Assembly: GCA_003222535.1 (NCBI GenBank)
Contig: QHWJ01000344.1
Coordinates: forward strand, 1 to 52,165
DNA from: Acidobacteriota bacterium
Lineage (GTDB): Bacteria > Acidobacteriota > Vicinamibacteria > Vicinamibacterales > CAVVIG01
Direction of reading: 5' to 3'
Length of the DNA: 52,165 nucleotides
The notes beneath the pieces were generated by a model. The model worked only from the letters and a program-made list of their open reading frames with translations. It did not search any database and was not told where the DNA came from. This document shows positions 38,773-47,805 of the stretch, in pieces. The position numbers and the translations under genes are program-made. Position 1 is the first letter of the stretch; the number at the start of each line of letters is the position of its first letter.

Positions 38773-41645
38773 ATGCTCTGCCCCCGCTGCAGTCACTCAA
38801 CGCCTGTTCCGGTCGGGCGCTGCCCTGCTTGTGGCGCGACATTCCCGGACGCCACGGTTGCACAGGATCAGGTCCCACGGTCGACGCGCCGAGTGGCGCA
38901 ACGATTGGCGGAAAAACAATGGGCGCCGGTTCCACCATGGGCGCTACCATCGGCGCGACGATCGGCGGCGCCACCCCACGCGGCGCCGTGCTCGCCGGGC
39001 CGCTCAGGATTGGTCAGTCGTTCAGCGCGCGGTATCACATCATCAAGGTGCTTGGCGTCGGCGGCATGGGCGCGGTCTACCAGGCCTGGGACGCCGAGCT
39101 GAGCGTTGCCGTCGCACTGAAGGTGATTCGCATCGACGCGAGCCGCCGCAGCGCGTCGTCGGAAGCCGAAAAGCGGTTCAAGCAGGAACTGCTCCTCGCC
39201 CGGCAGGTCACGCACAAGAACGTCGTCCGGATTCACGATCTGGGCGAGATCGACGGCATCAAGTACATCACGATGCCGTACGTCCAGGGCGACGACCTCT
39301 CGACCGTCCTGCGGCGCGACGGCAAGCTGCCCGTTGCGCGGGCTCTGGAGATCGCCCGGCAGATCGCCGGCGGCCTTGGAGCCGCCCACGACGCCGGCGT
39401 CGTTCACCGCGATCTGAAGCCCGCGAACATCATGATCAGCGCCGACGGTCTCGCGCTGATCATGGATTTCGGGATTTCCGCTTCGAGCGAAGAGGCGACG
39501 AGCGGCGGAATCGTCGGCACGCTCGAATACATGGCGCCGGAGCAGAGCACGGGCGCCGCGGTCGACGGCCGCGCGGACATCTACGCGTTCGGGCTGATCC
39601 TCTACGAGATGCTCACCGGTCCTCGCGTGGTGTCCGCCACCTCGGCGCGGGAGCGAATCGACGCGATGAAGCAGCGGACAGCCGAGGGCATGCCGCCGGT
39701 TGGCTCGCTGGATCAAACCATTCCGGCCCCCCTCGATGCCCTCGTGACGCGTTGCATCGAGCGCGATCCCGCTGCGCGGTTTGCGACGACCGCCGAACTG
39801 GTCGCGGCGCTGGCGGCGCTGGATGATGCGGGCGAGCTGATTCCGATTCCCACCCGCATCAGCAAACGGACGATGGCGGCGGCCGCCGCGCTCGTCGTCG
39901 TGCTGCTCGTGAGCACGTTCGTTTTGACGCGGCGCGCTGTGCTGCCGCCGAAACAGCACGAGCCGGTCTCCGTGGTGATCGCGGACTTCCAGAACGGCAC
40001 CGGGGATCCGACGTTCGACCGCACACTGGAGCCGATGCTGAAGCTCGCGCTCGAAGGCGCAGGCTTCATCAGCGCGTACGACCGGAGCGGAGTCAGCCGG
40101 AGCCTCGGTGTCCGCCCCCCCGAGAAACTGGATGAGCGGGCGGCGCTGGAGCTTGCGGTGAAGCAGGGCCTTGGTGTCGTTCTCTCCGGTTCGCTGGACC
40201 GTCTAGGCAGCGGTTACGGCGTATCGGTCAAGGCGACCCGGGCGGTGACCGGGAACGTGATCACCAGTGCCAAAAACAGGGCGTCCAACAAGGAGCAGGT
40301 TCTGAGTACGGCGACGAAGCTGGCGACCGCGGTTCGCAAGGCGCTCGGCGACGACACGTCAGACTCCGCTCAACGCTTCGCGATGGAAACTCTTTCGGCC
40401 ACCTCTTTGGACGTAGTGCATGAGTATGCGGTGGCGATGGAGGCCTTGTCCAACAGCCGGTTCGAGGAGGCGCGACGCAGCTTTTCGCGGACCGTCGCCC
40501 TGGATCCGAACTTCGGCCTCGGGTACGCAGGCATGGCCGTTGCGTCGGGCAACCTCGACAAGCAGCAGGATGCTTTGAAGTACATCAATGAAGCCGTCCG
40601 TCATCTCGATGGCATGACGGAGCGCGAACGTTACCGCACGCGCGGTCTCTCCTTCAGTTGGACCAGCGACTACCAGTCATGCGTGAAGGAATTCGGGGAT
40701 CTGATCGTCCGGTATGCGGCGGACGCTGCGGCGCACAACAATCTCGCGCTGTGCCTGACCTTCTTGCGAAAGATGCCCGAGGCCCTGGATGAGATGCGGC
40801 AGGCGATAAAAATCCTGCCCAACCGCGAGCTCTACCGTCACAATCTGGCGCTGTACCTCGATTACGCGGGTGAGTTCCAGACGGCGGAACAAGAAGTGCG
40901 AGCCATGCAGGAGCCTGGTTTGTTGAGCGTGCTGGCGCTGGCTTTCGCTCAACTGGGACAGGGCCAGTTGCCCCAAGCGACTGAAACCTTCCAGGCACTT
41001 GGAAAGATAAACGCGCTGGGTGCCTCCTACACGCAGTCCGGTCTCGGCGCTGCCAAGTTCGCGGCGCTCGGCTGCGCGCGCGTCTTGCGGGGAAGGAAAG
41101 GCCCAGCCATCGCGGCGGCCGAAAGCGCGATGGCGAACAGTCAGACGGTAAAGATCCGATTCCTGGCAGCACGAGTGTTTGTCGAGGCGGGCGCAACTGC
41201 GAGCGCTCAAAAGCTGTCCGCCGGCCTCGCCTCCGAGCTCCAAGCAGAGCCTCAGGCCTACGCCAAGATCGTCGATGGTGAAGCCGCTCTGAACAATGGA
41301 GACGCGCGCCAGGCGATCAAAACGCTCAGCGAGGCCAACACGCTTTTCGACACGTGGATGGGCCATTTCGATCTCGGGCGGGCCTATTTGGAAGCCGGCG
41401 CCTTTACGCAAGCCGATTCTGAATTCGATCGGTGCATCAAGCGCCGTGGGGAGGCGCAGTCATTGTTCCTGGACGAGGAGCCCACGTACGGCTATCTCCC
41501 GCCCGTCTATTACTACCAGGGTCGTGTCCGGGAAGGGCTGAAAAACGCGGGCTTTGCCGATTCGTACCGGACCTATCTGAGTATCCGCGGCCAATCGAAG
41601 GAAGATCCGCTCCTGCCAGAAATCCGCCGTCACGTTGGGCGCTAG
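38773..41645 (+). CDS. Pkn-type Ser/Thr protein kinase with zinc ribbon and TPR domain, frameshifted near the 5' end
   Basis: A zinc ribbon (MLCPRCSHSTPVPVGRCPACG) starts at ATG 38773. One missing base near 38863 would join it to the kinase frame (GPTVDAPSGATIGGKTMGAG). The kinase has RYHIIKVLGVGGMGAVYQAWD (ATP loop), VALKVI, HRDLKPANIM (catalytic loop), DFGIS, and GTLEYMAPEQ. A transmembrane helix follows (MAAAAALVVVLLVSTFVLT), then about 570 extracytoplasmic residues with an FlgO-like/TolB-like beta segment (VSVVIADFQNGTGDPTFDRTL) and TPR-like helices to the end. The frameshift would leave the kinase without its ribbon unless an internal start is used. No slippery site is evident, so mutation or sequence error is likely. 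Confidence 0.8.
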
Positions 41646-41740
41646 AACCGGTGTGCTGCCGCGCGGCGTCCCGTACATCGCGAGGGCGGGACAGATCTGG
41701 CGATCTATTGGCAAGCACTCGATCACCAGATCACTCTTGC

Positions 41741-44700
41741 CTATTTCAACACGACGGGGAATGGCCCAAATGTCTGGCCAGTCTTGCCGCTCTTGACATA
41801 CACGGTATAGGGGCCGCTCGGGAGCGCCACGCCCGTGGGTGTTTTCGTTTGCCAGTTGAACTGATGCGTCTTCGTCGTCGTGAAGTATTGGAACGAACTC
41901 GATCCCGCGAATTCGGGCGTGAACGTCAGCGTCCCTCCACCGGGTTTGACGATCTCGATCGAAGGCTTCGAATCGGCGTCCGGTGTATCCACAACGACAC
42001 CGCCCACGTTCCACTGCCAGGCCAGCGGCACTGAACTGCCTGGCTTGAAGCTCTTCGTTGAAGGCGGCGGCAGATTCTGCACGTTGACGAGGAGCGCGTC
42101 ATATCCGACTCTGTTCACAGTGATCGCGACTGTTGCAGGGTTCGAATAGTCACTGCAATGTTCTTCGGGCGTGAGACACCCGTCATACACGTTGTACGTG
42201 AAGCTGTCGTTTCCGTAGAAGCTCGCGGCGGGCGTGTAGGTGAAGGAGCCGTTGGAGTTCAGGGTCAGCGCGTTGCCAGCCGCTGGCCCGGAGACGAGCA
42301 CCGCCCTCAGCGACGTCGCCGGACTATCGTCATCCGTATCGTTGCAGAGGACACCTTTAAGAGTGCCGCCACAGGTAGCCGGAACGGTGAGCGACGCGCC
42401 CTGATTCACGCTGTAGCTGTCGACCGCCGGCGGCGCGGGGAGCGCCGGGTTCGCCACCGGCGCGTCGTTGACGGCCGTGACGGTGTCACGATTGGACGAC
42501 TCGGACGAGCCGCTCACGGTCCCGCCGGTAAACGTCGCGGTCGCGTAATACTTGAACCTGACGCCGTTCGGGAGCTCCTCGGGATCGACCAACGAGTAAT
42601 GGACTACGCCAGCCGCATCGACTACGCCGGCCGCAACGCCCACTGGTGTTCCGTCCGACGGTGTTCCCACCGGCACCGCGGGTGGTGTGACCGTGCCGTC
42701 TGCCAACACGCGATAGCGATAGACCCGGTACTGTAAGACGCTGCCCACGGTGGGCGGCGTCCAGTCGAGCCTGTTCCTGTGCAACGGCACCGACACCCCT
42801 GCGCATTTCCCCTGCCCCGGCCCTATCACGCATGCCTCGAATTCATTCGGAGGGCCATACCCCGAAGCCGCCGCGATCTTGTCGTCCGCTTCGTCAGTGG
42901 CGCCGACGCCGAGATCGCGACTGCCGAGGTCGCGACTGCCGAGGTCGCGACTGCCAAGGTCACGACTGCCAAGATCACGACTGCCGAGGTCGCGACTGCC
43001 GAGGTCGCGACTGCCGAGGTCACGACTGCCAAGGTCGCGACTGCCGAGGTCGCGACTGCCGACGTCAAGGGAGAGTCCCCCCACATTTCGCCTGCTGCCG
43101 ACTTGGTTCAGGCGGAGGCTGGCCCAGTCATTGGACCCAGCCTTCAGCGAGCGTCCTTCCACGGGAGGGGCCAACCTTGCGACGACGCCGTCGAAGTTGA
43201 TGTCCTGGGCCGTCGTCGACGGCGAAGAGTCCGGGTTCCAATCGATTGAGCCTCCGACGACACTTGGGCCGTCGACGCGCACCATTGGTACCCAACCGGC
43301 CGGCAGAGGGTCCGGGAACGCCGAGCCATTACAGAATTTCGTCACCGCGGAACCGACTGTAAACGCACTATGGGGTGCGTACCAGCGGGTCCGGTAGCGC
43401 GGAGCGCCGCTCAAAGGACCATTCGTCAGGAGGAACTCATCGATCCCACCGAGCACCTCGCCGGAATAATCCATGCGAGGAACACCGTCGTCCTTGAACA
43501 GCCCGCGCAGCTGGAACAGGTAGTTCATCCCACTCAGGTAGTTGGGTTTGCAGTTGGGTTCTGGCGGGAGTGGGACGTGGCCCGGCTCACTAAGGAGTGG
43601 GACTCCGGCGTGTGTGAGCTCGAAGGTGTGCCCCAGTTCGTGCATCAACGTGGAGCCTTGCATGAAGGGGGTTCCGACGGGCTTCCCTGCGGCATCAGCA
43701 AACCCACCGAGCGTCAACATCAGGTCGGCGCCCGGGAAGTCGGCGATGCCCGAGTTCGTCCTCGGGATGTGGAAGTCCGGGTTGTTTTGTTGACAGGCGA
43801 GATCATCGCTCGAGCTACCGTCCGGGTTCAGACATAGTGCATTTGGCAGACCGAGGAAGTGCGCGCCAAGGACGTAATGGAATATGTCTTTCCGATTGTG
43901 ATCGAATCGTCGCTCGCAGACGCCGCCGGGTCCATCAAGTGTCCACGACGTCGTATCACCTGGCACTGGCCCGTCACATGGATCAAGGCCATCGGGAGTT
44001 ACCAAGGGCGGGAACTGGCACACCGTCGGCGGGTCCGTCGCGCCGCGGGTGCACACCGTCACATTTTCGTCGATCGCCTCTCCGCCGCGGGCCAAACCCG
44101 TGCCTCGGATCATGTACCGCTCGGCGTATGCGTCGGGCCCCAAATAAGTCGGATACCCGTTGCCAGCATCGAAATGCACCTGGATCCCATTAGGGGGAGC
44201 GGGGGTACTGGCATCACAACCGACCGCGCGCGCACACCAGAAGGCATCTCCTACCTTTTTCAGAGCCACGGGATCGGGCAGATGCGAGTGTTCCGGCTGT
44301 GGCGCACCACCATAAGTCGTTCCTTCGGCAGCGTGCATGTAGCCGACCTCGACAAAGAGATCCTTGACGTTCGGGTTTGCGCCAATGTCCTGGAGATAGG
44401 GTAGGTCCCGGCCGTTCGGATCCTTGACTGGGGCTGTCGACGACGACGTCTCCCACATGTTGAGAAGGCCATCGCCATCCGTATCCAGGACCGCCGTCCG
44501 GTAGATGACCGCTCCCCAGGACAGACAGTCGAAGGCGCTGAAGCCCTCGTGATCGACCGACGTCGTTACCGAATCACCGTAATCAGCGGACGACGTCACA
44601 GTCACATTGTGCAAATCGTACGTCGGGTTGTCCCAGGACGCGCCCGCAAAACCCGTGAATGGATTGACCAGGAAGTTCTGTTCAGTAATGGGGAGTTTTC

Positions 44701-45556
44701 CAGGGAGCCGCAGAACCTCTGATTTGTTCAACTGGCCGCTGCCGACAATGTGCGTGATCCTGGCGGTCGTGTTTTTGGCCTGGTAAAACCCTTTGATGGT
44801 CTGACTCATCAACTGAGTGCTTTGATCCATCGTGTAGCCGCCGTCGTACAGGACGATCGCATTCAGCGGCATCGTTGGGTCCCGATAGACAAGGACCAGG
44901 CTGGCGCCGAGGGCAATCGGAACGGCGCTCCCAGCGGGTCCTGAATCCGGCAGCTGAACTTCATGCGGCCCGTTGACGATGAACTTTCCGTATCGTGGAC
45001 TACTGGGATTCTCGTCGACATCGAAAAACCCGAGGACGTCGGTGCGGTACGTATACGTTCTGTGCTGCCCGCCCGATGAGCCCGTGGCGCCTCCGGAGCT
45101 CCAGCACGGCGCCGTTCCGTTCGGGTTCAGCACTTTCGCGATCGGGCCCGCGGTCGAAGCGAGAGGGTTGCCCCTGAATTTCACGCCGGTGGCGCCCGAA
45201 TCGGGACCCAGGCTGTTTTTCGACACCACTTGCCAGTACAGAAACGCGGCCACGATGTCTGCGTCGCTTGGCACTCCGCTGATCGTGATCTCGCGGGCTG
45301 CGATGCCCGGGATGCCTGGGACAACAGCGCCTGCACTGTTGACATAGCCGACACCACCTGACCCCCGCAGGCCGACACCGCCCACGACGTAGTCGCCGGT
45401 GATGAAGTAGTTCTTGAAAAACGTCAAGGGGTCGGCGGCTTGCGCGTGCCCCCCTGACTGCGCAAAGAGCATGACGAAGCCCACAGCAAACGGCGCGGCC
45501 GACCTTCTCAACAGTCCGGCCGCGTACGTGCTACCGCTTGCCGTTCGTGACATCAT
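41741..45556 (-). CDS. Large secreted metzincin-like metalloprotease with GSRDL repeats, cadherin-like and PxKF domains
   Basis: 1271 residues. A signal peptide (FAVGFVMLFAQSGGHAQA) is followed by a FFKNYFITGDYVVGGVGLRG domain of beta-rich surface type. An EF-hand-like DTDGDGLLNMWE lies near 370. The zinc motif H639-ELGHTFELT-H649 fits HExxHxxxxxH of metzincins. Ten GSRDL pentapeptides occupy about 831-881. A fibronectin/Ig-like region follows, then a cadherin-like domain (NDAPVANPALPAPP...SFTYTPAASFYGNDSFTYNVYDG) and a C-terminal PxKF-type domain (FKPGSSVPLAWQW). It probably degrades or binds proteins outside the cell; the substrate is unknown. The ATG lies after GAGGAGA. Confidence 0.8.
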   Translation of the reverse strand: MMSRTASGSTYAAGLLRRSAAPFAVGFVMLFAQSGGHAQAADPLTFFKNYFITGDYVVGGVGLRGSGGVGYVNSAGAVVPGIPGIAAREITISGVPSDADIVAAFLYWQVVSKNSLGPDSGATGVKFRGNPLASTAGPIAKVLNPNGTAPCWSSGGATGSSGGQHRTYTYRTDVLGFFDVDENPSSPRYGKFIVNGPHEVQLPDSGPAGSAVPIALGASLVLVYRDPTMPLNAIVLYDGGYTMDQSTQLMSQTIKGFYQAKNTTARITHIVGSGQLNKSEVLRLPGKLPITEQNFLVNPFTGFAGASWDNPTYDLHNVTVTSSADYGDSVTTSVDHEGFSAFDCLSWGAVIYRTAVLDTDGDGLLNMWETSSSTAPVKDPNGRDLPYLQDIGANPNVKDLFVEVGYMHAAEGTTYGGAPQPEHSHLPDPVALKKVGDAFWCARAVGCDASTPAPPNGIQVHFDAGNGYPTYLGPDAYAERYMIRGTGLARGGEAIDENVTVCTRGATDPPTVCQFPPLVTPDGLDPCDGPVPGDTTSWTLDGPGGVCERRFDHNRKDIFHYVLGAHFLGLPNALCLNPDGSSSDDLACQQNNPDFHIPRTNSGIADFPGADLMLTLGGFADAAGKPVGTPFMQGSTLMHELGHTFELTHAGVPLLSEPGHVPLPPEPNCKPNYLSGMNYLFQLRGLFKDDGVPRMDYSGEVLGGIDEFLLTNGPLSGAPRYRTRWYAPHSAFTVGSAVTKFCNGSAFPDPLPAGWVPMVRVDGPSVVGGSIDWNPDSSPSTTAQDINFDGVVARLAPPVEGRSLKAGSNDWASLRLNQVGSRRNVGGLSLDVGSRDLGSRDLGSRDLGSRDLGSRDLGSRDLGSRDLGSRDLGSRDLGSRDLGVGATDEADDKIAAASGYGPPNEFEACVIGPGQGKCAGVSVPLHRNRLDWTPPTVGSVLQYRVYRYRVLADGTVTPPAVPVGTPSDGTPVGVAAGVVDAAGVVHYSLVDPEELPNGVRFKYYATATFTGGTVSGSSESSNRDTVTAVNDAPVANPALPAPPAVDSYSVNQGASLTVPATCGGTLKGVLCNDTDDDSPATSLRAVLVSGPAAGNALTLNSNGSFTYTPAASFYGNDSFTYNVYDGCLTPEEHCSDYSNPATVAITVNRVGYDALLVNVQNLPPPSTKSFKPGSSVPLAWQWNVGGVVVDTPDADSKPSIEIVKPGGGTLTFTPEFAGSSSFQYFTTTKTHQFNWQTKTPTGVALPSGPYTVYVKSGKTGQTFGPFPVVLK
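42911..43068 (-). repeat. 15-bp tandem repeat coding GSRDL x10
   Basis: About ten 15-bp units (plus-strand GACTGCCGAGGTCGC with AAG/ATC/CAC variants) encode uninterrupted GSRDL pentapeptides in the metzincin-like protein. The few synonymous changes and high identity point to recent expansion, so the copy number is likely variable between strains. Confidence 0.9.
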
Positions 45557-45975
45557 TTCTCCTCAGCATTGTCGGGGTGGCGCGAGATCGGCGCGGGAGG
45601 TCTTCTGGCGCGGATCGGAATCCGGTACCTGAAGGAACAGCGCAATCGTACTTCAGCTAAAAACGGCGTCCTGTACTAGAGGGCACGAATCTTACCCTGT
45701 ACGTTCCGGCCGAGCTACAAGAATTATTCCAGTCAGTCAAGTAAATGCGTAGCGAGACCGTAAGGAGTTTGCTTCCATATAGTTGCCGAGTGCGATCTAT
45801 TCTATTTTCACGCCTTTTGTCTGTCCGAACGGTGACATTGTTCAGCGAGAAACGCCGTCCACGCCGCGGGACGCATTCGCGGCATGTCCCTGAGGCGAGA
45901 GGCGGCTTCGTCGGGACGACGTGTCCGCGAATTGATGGGAGAGTGTTGCAGGCTCTCCGGGCGACTCGATCGTGA
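45557..45975. other. 419-bp gap, AT-richer centre
   Basis: The stretch 45640-45840 is clearly less GC-rich than its surroundings and lies upstream of the metzincin-like gene, so promoter elements are likely there, but I cannot place a confident -35/-10 pair. No gene is seen. It could also be a segment of foreign origin. Confidence 0.4.
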
Positions 45976-46167
45976 CTAAACGAAGGCTTCCAACGACTTG
46001 ATGTGATCGGTCGGCGCTGTCCGCTCGGTGCCAGGTGTGGGAAGTGCGCCGCGCTCTTGATACCTGTCGACCAGGATCAGGGCCAGAGTCACAACCACTG
46101 CCACCAGCAGAATTGCTTGAACGAATCGAACGACAGTCGATGACTGTAGGCGTGGGGAAGACTTCAT
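45976..46167 (-). CDS. Small single-helix membrane protein (63 aa)
   Basis: 63 residues from ATG 46167 with GAGGTG eight bases upstream. A basic head (MKSSPRLQSSTVVRF) leads into one membrane helix (VQAILLVAVVVTLALILV, about 16-33), then a hydrophilic tail (DRYQERGALPTPGTERTAPTDHIKSLEAFV). The predicted topology is N-in with a periplasmic tail. The function is unknown. It follows a 59-residue gene by 16 bp on the same strand, suggesting a two-gene unit. Confidence 0.6.
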   Translation of the reverse strand: MKSSPRLQSSTVVRFVQAILLVAVVVTLALILVDRYQERGALPTPGTERTAPTDHIKSLEAFV

Positions 46168-46183
46168 CAGCTTGCACCTCGAT

Positions 46184-46363
46184 CTACCGTCGCCCCTGCA
46201 CCGTGAACAGTGCGGGGTTCTGCTGCACCAGCCCCAGGGGAGAAAGCGGCTGCTGCTGAAGCATCAGCAAGGAGTCTGCTAAGGCGAACTGGGCCGTTTT
46301 GCTCGGGATCCCTCTTGGTGCCCAAACGGAAGTCTCCTTCAGGCGAACCTTTTTTCCCGCCAC
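46184..46363 (-). CDS. Small hypothetical protein (59 aa)
   Basis: GTG 46363 to TAG 46184-46186 encodes 59 residues: MAGKKVRLKETSVWAPRGIP, then SKTAQFALADSLLMLQQQPL, ending in VQQNPALFTVQGRR. The residue pattern is protein-like, with a helical, Gln-rich centre. No upstream ATG is in frame, and the GAGGG before the GTG is close (three to four bases), so the start is uncertain. It is followed by the small membrane protein gene. The family is not recognised. Confidence 0.4.
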   Translation of the reverse strand: MAGKKVRLKETSVWAPRGIPSKTAQFALADSLLMLQQQPLSPLGLVQQNPALFTVQGRR

Positions 46364-46523
46364 GACCCTCTTTCGCTCGCCAGCGTGGCATGTCGAGCGC
46401 TCAAAGCATCGTGCCCGCCCGCAGGCCGCTCGCGCCGCGCCAAATGCTGAGTTCGAGGAGAGCCTGCCAGCTCCACGATTCTGATCACGAGATCGTCGCG
46501 CCCGGCTAGGAGCCTGCCTTCGC

Positions 46524-46673
46524 TTACCGACAGCCTGGGTGCATGCAGTCGCAGCGCAGCTCGATCTTGTCGCGGGCTTCCTTGCAGTGCTCGCTGCAGT
46601 ATTTCCCGTGGGGTCCCCCTTTTTCGACCATGCACGAGCAGGCGGGGTGGGCGCACTTGACTGTTTCCGCCAT
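46524..46673 (-). CDS. Bacterial metallothionein-like protein (49 aa)
   Basis: 49 residues from ATG 46673 with GAGGAGG seven bases upstream. Eight Cys (positions 7, 12, 14, 26, 30, 41, 43, 48) and several His are spaced as in SmtA-type metallothioneins: VKCAHPACSCMVEKGGPHGK, YCSEHCKEA, then RCDCMHPGC. Proteins of this family bind Zn, Cd or Cu in a thiolate cluster in the cytosol and buffer metal. A treble-clef-like YCSEHC block is typical. It is divergent from the CDP-alcohol phosphatidyltransferase gene with 80 bp between starts. No SmtB/ArsR regulator is nearby. Confidence 0.85.
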   Translation of the reverse strand: MAETVKCAHPACSCMVEKGGPHGKYCSEHCKEARDKIELRCDCMHPGCR

Positions 46674-46753
46674 TGCGAGCCTCCTCACCGCGAACTCTAC
46701 TCCTGATTGAGCCGGTCGGCTCGCCGTTTTCGCATCCCCACGTGGAGGCCAAT

Positions 46754-47452
46754 ATGGACCACGTGCGCGACCACCGGAGCCTGCTCGCATCCCCCGAAAA
46801 ACAGCTGCTGATCGCGATCGCCCGACGACTCCCACCCTGGGTGAGCTCGGACCAGCTGACCTTGATCGCGCTGATGTCGATGCCCGCGGCGGGACTTGCG
46901 TTCGCAGCGATCCGGGCCGCGCCGTGGATCGCCGCCGCTTTCATGCTCGCGCTCGCCGCGAACTGGTTCGGCGACAGCCTCGACGGCACGCTGGCGCGCG
47001 TCCGCAGTCAATCGCGTCCCCGCTACGGTTATTACGTGGATCACGTCATCGATCTCGCCGGTACGGCCGCGCTCGTCTCCGGCATGGCGGCATCGGGCTT
47101 GATGCATCCGCCAATCGCGATGGCGCTCCTGGCCGCGTACTTCCTCGTCTCTGCCGAAACGTACCTGGCCACTCACGCCGTCGGCGTATTTCGCCTCTCG
47201 TTCGCCGGCGTGGGCCCGACCGAGCTGCGCATCCTGCTCGCGGCCGGCGCGGTCTACGTTTCGAGGCATCCGTGGGTTGACATCGCCGGCCAGCCCGCGC
47301 TGCTGCTGGACGTCAGCGGGCTGATCGCGATCGTCGGGCTCGTGATCGTCTTCATCGTCTCGGCGGCCCGCAACACGCGCGCGCTTTATCTGGCGGAACC
47401 GCTGCCTCGCCGCGCCGAGCCGTTACAAGGGGTTGTTCGGTCGTGTCCTTAG
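46754..47452 (+). CDS. CDP-alcohol phosphatidyltransferase family membrane protein
   Basis: 232 residues from ATG 46754, preceded by GTGGAGG. The signature D-x2-DG-x2-AR-x(8,9)-G-x3-D-x3-D is present as GDSLDGTLARVRSQ...YGYYVDHVID. About six membrane helices follow (for example WIAAAFMLALAANWF, PIAMALLAAYFLVSA, LIAIVGLVIVFIVSA). Such enzymes join CDP-diacylglycerol or a CDP-alcohol to a second alcohol in phospholipid synthesis. The acceptor is unknown, and the sequence is nearer to the short unclassified members than to PgsA or PssA. The TAG stop (47450-47452) is the start of a TTAG-type repeat element, so the last residues may be shortened. Confidence 0.85.
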   Translation: MDHVRDHRSLLASPEKQLLIAIARRLPPWVSSDQLTLIALMSMPAAGLAFAAIRAAPWIAAAFMLALAANWFGDSLDGTLARVRSQSRPRYGYYVDHVIDLAGTAALVSGMAASGLMHPPIAMALLAAYFLVSAETYLATHAVGVFRLSFAGVGPTELRILLAAGAVYVSRHPWVDIAGQPALLLDVSGLIAIVGLVIVFIVSAARNTRALYLAEPLPRRAEPLQGVVRSCP

Positions 47453-47692
47453 CAGCCCGTGGTGAAAGTCTGGCTGCATTCGGGGCCCCCAGCGCGGCTG
47501 CCGCGCTGGGGACCCCGTTCGACGGGCGATGCATCCCCGCCCCACCCCAACGCGGCTGCCGCGTTGGGGACCCCGGCGGGGGCTGCGTTGCTCCTCCTTC
47601 AAATACTGCCGGTATTCTCAGTCGTCGCGCCTTGCCCGCGGGGCGCCTCGCCCGTCTCGGTGCGACGCCAGACTTTCACCACGGGCTGCTCG
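47449..47692 (+). repeat. TTAG-type inverted-repeat element, copy 4
   Basis: The best-preserved copy: TTAGCAGCCCGTGGTGAAAG at the left and CTTTCACCACGGGCTGCT at the right form a perfect 20-bp terminal inverted repeat (AGCAGCCC...AAAGTC/GACTTT...GGGCTGCT). Inside are the CCAGCGCGGCTGCCGCGCTGG hairpin and its CCCCAACGCGG counterpart, and the core GCTGCGTTGCTCCTCC/AATACTGCCGGTATTC. It begins on the TAG stop of the upstream gene. Confidence 0.85.
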
Positions 47693-47805
47693 GGCGCGCC
47701 GCGAAATCAGATGTCGTGCAGTCGTTGAAGTCTGCCGTCGGGGCGGACCTGAAGGTCCCGACTACACTTCGCTTTGTGCCCTTTGTGTCGCTGGTGTTCA
47801 ACCGG

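Noticed and set aside
38840-38935. Programmed ribosomal frameshift in the kinase gene
   Set aside because: There is no slippery heptamer or following pseudoknot-like structure near 38863. Mutation or sequencing error is simpler.
42911-43068. CRISPR-like repeat array
   Set aside because: Units are contiguous 15-bp repeats without spacers and encode GSRDL in frame. No cas genes are present.
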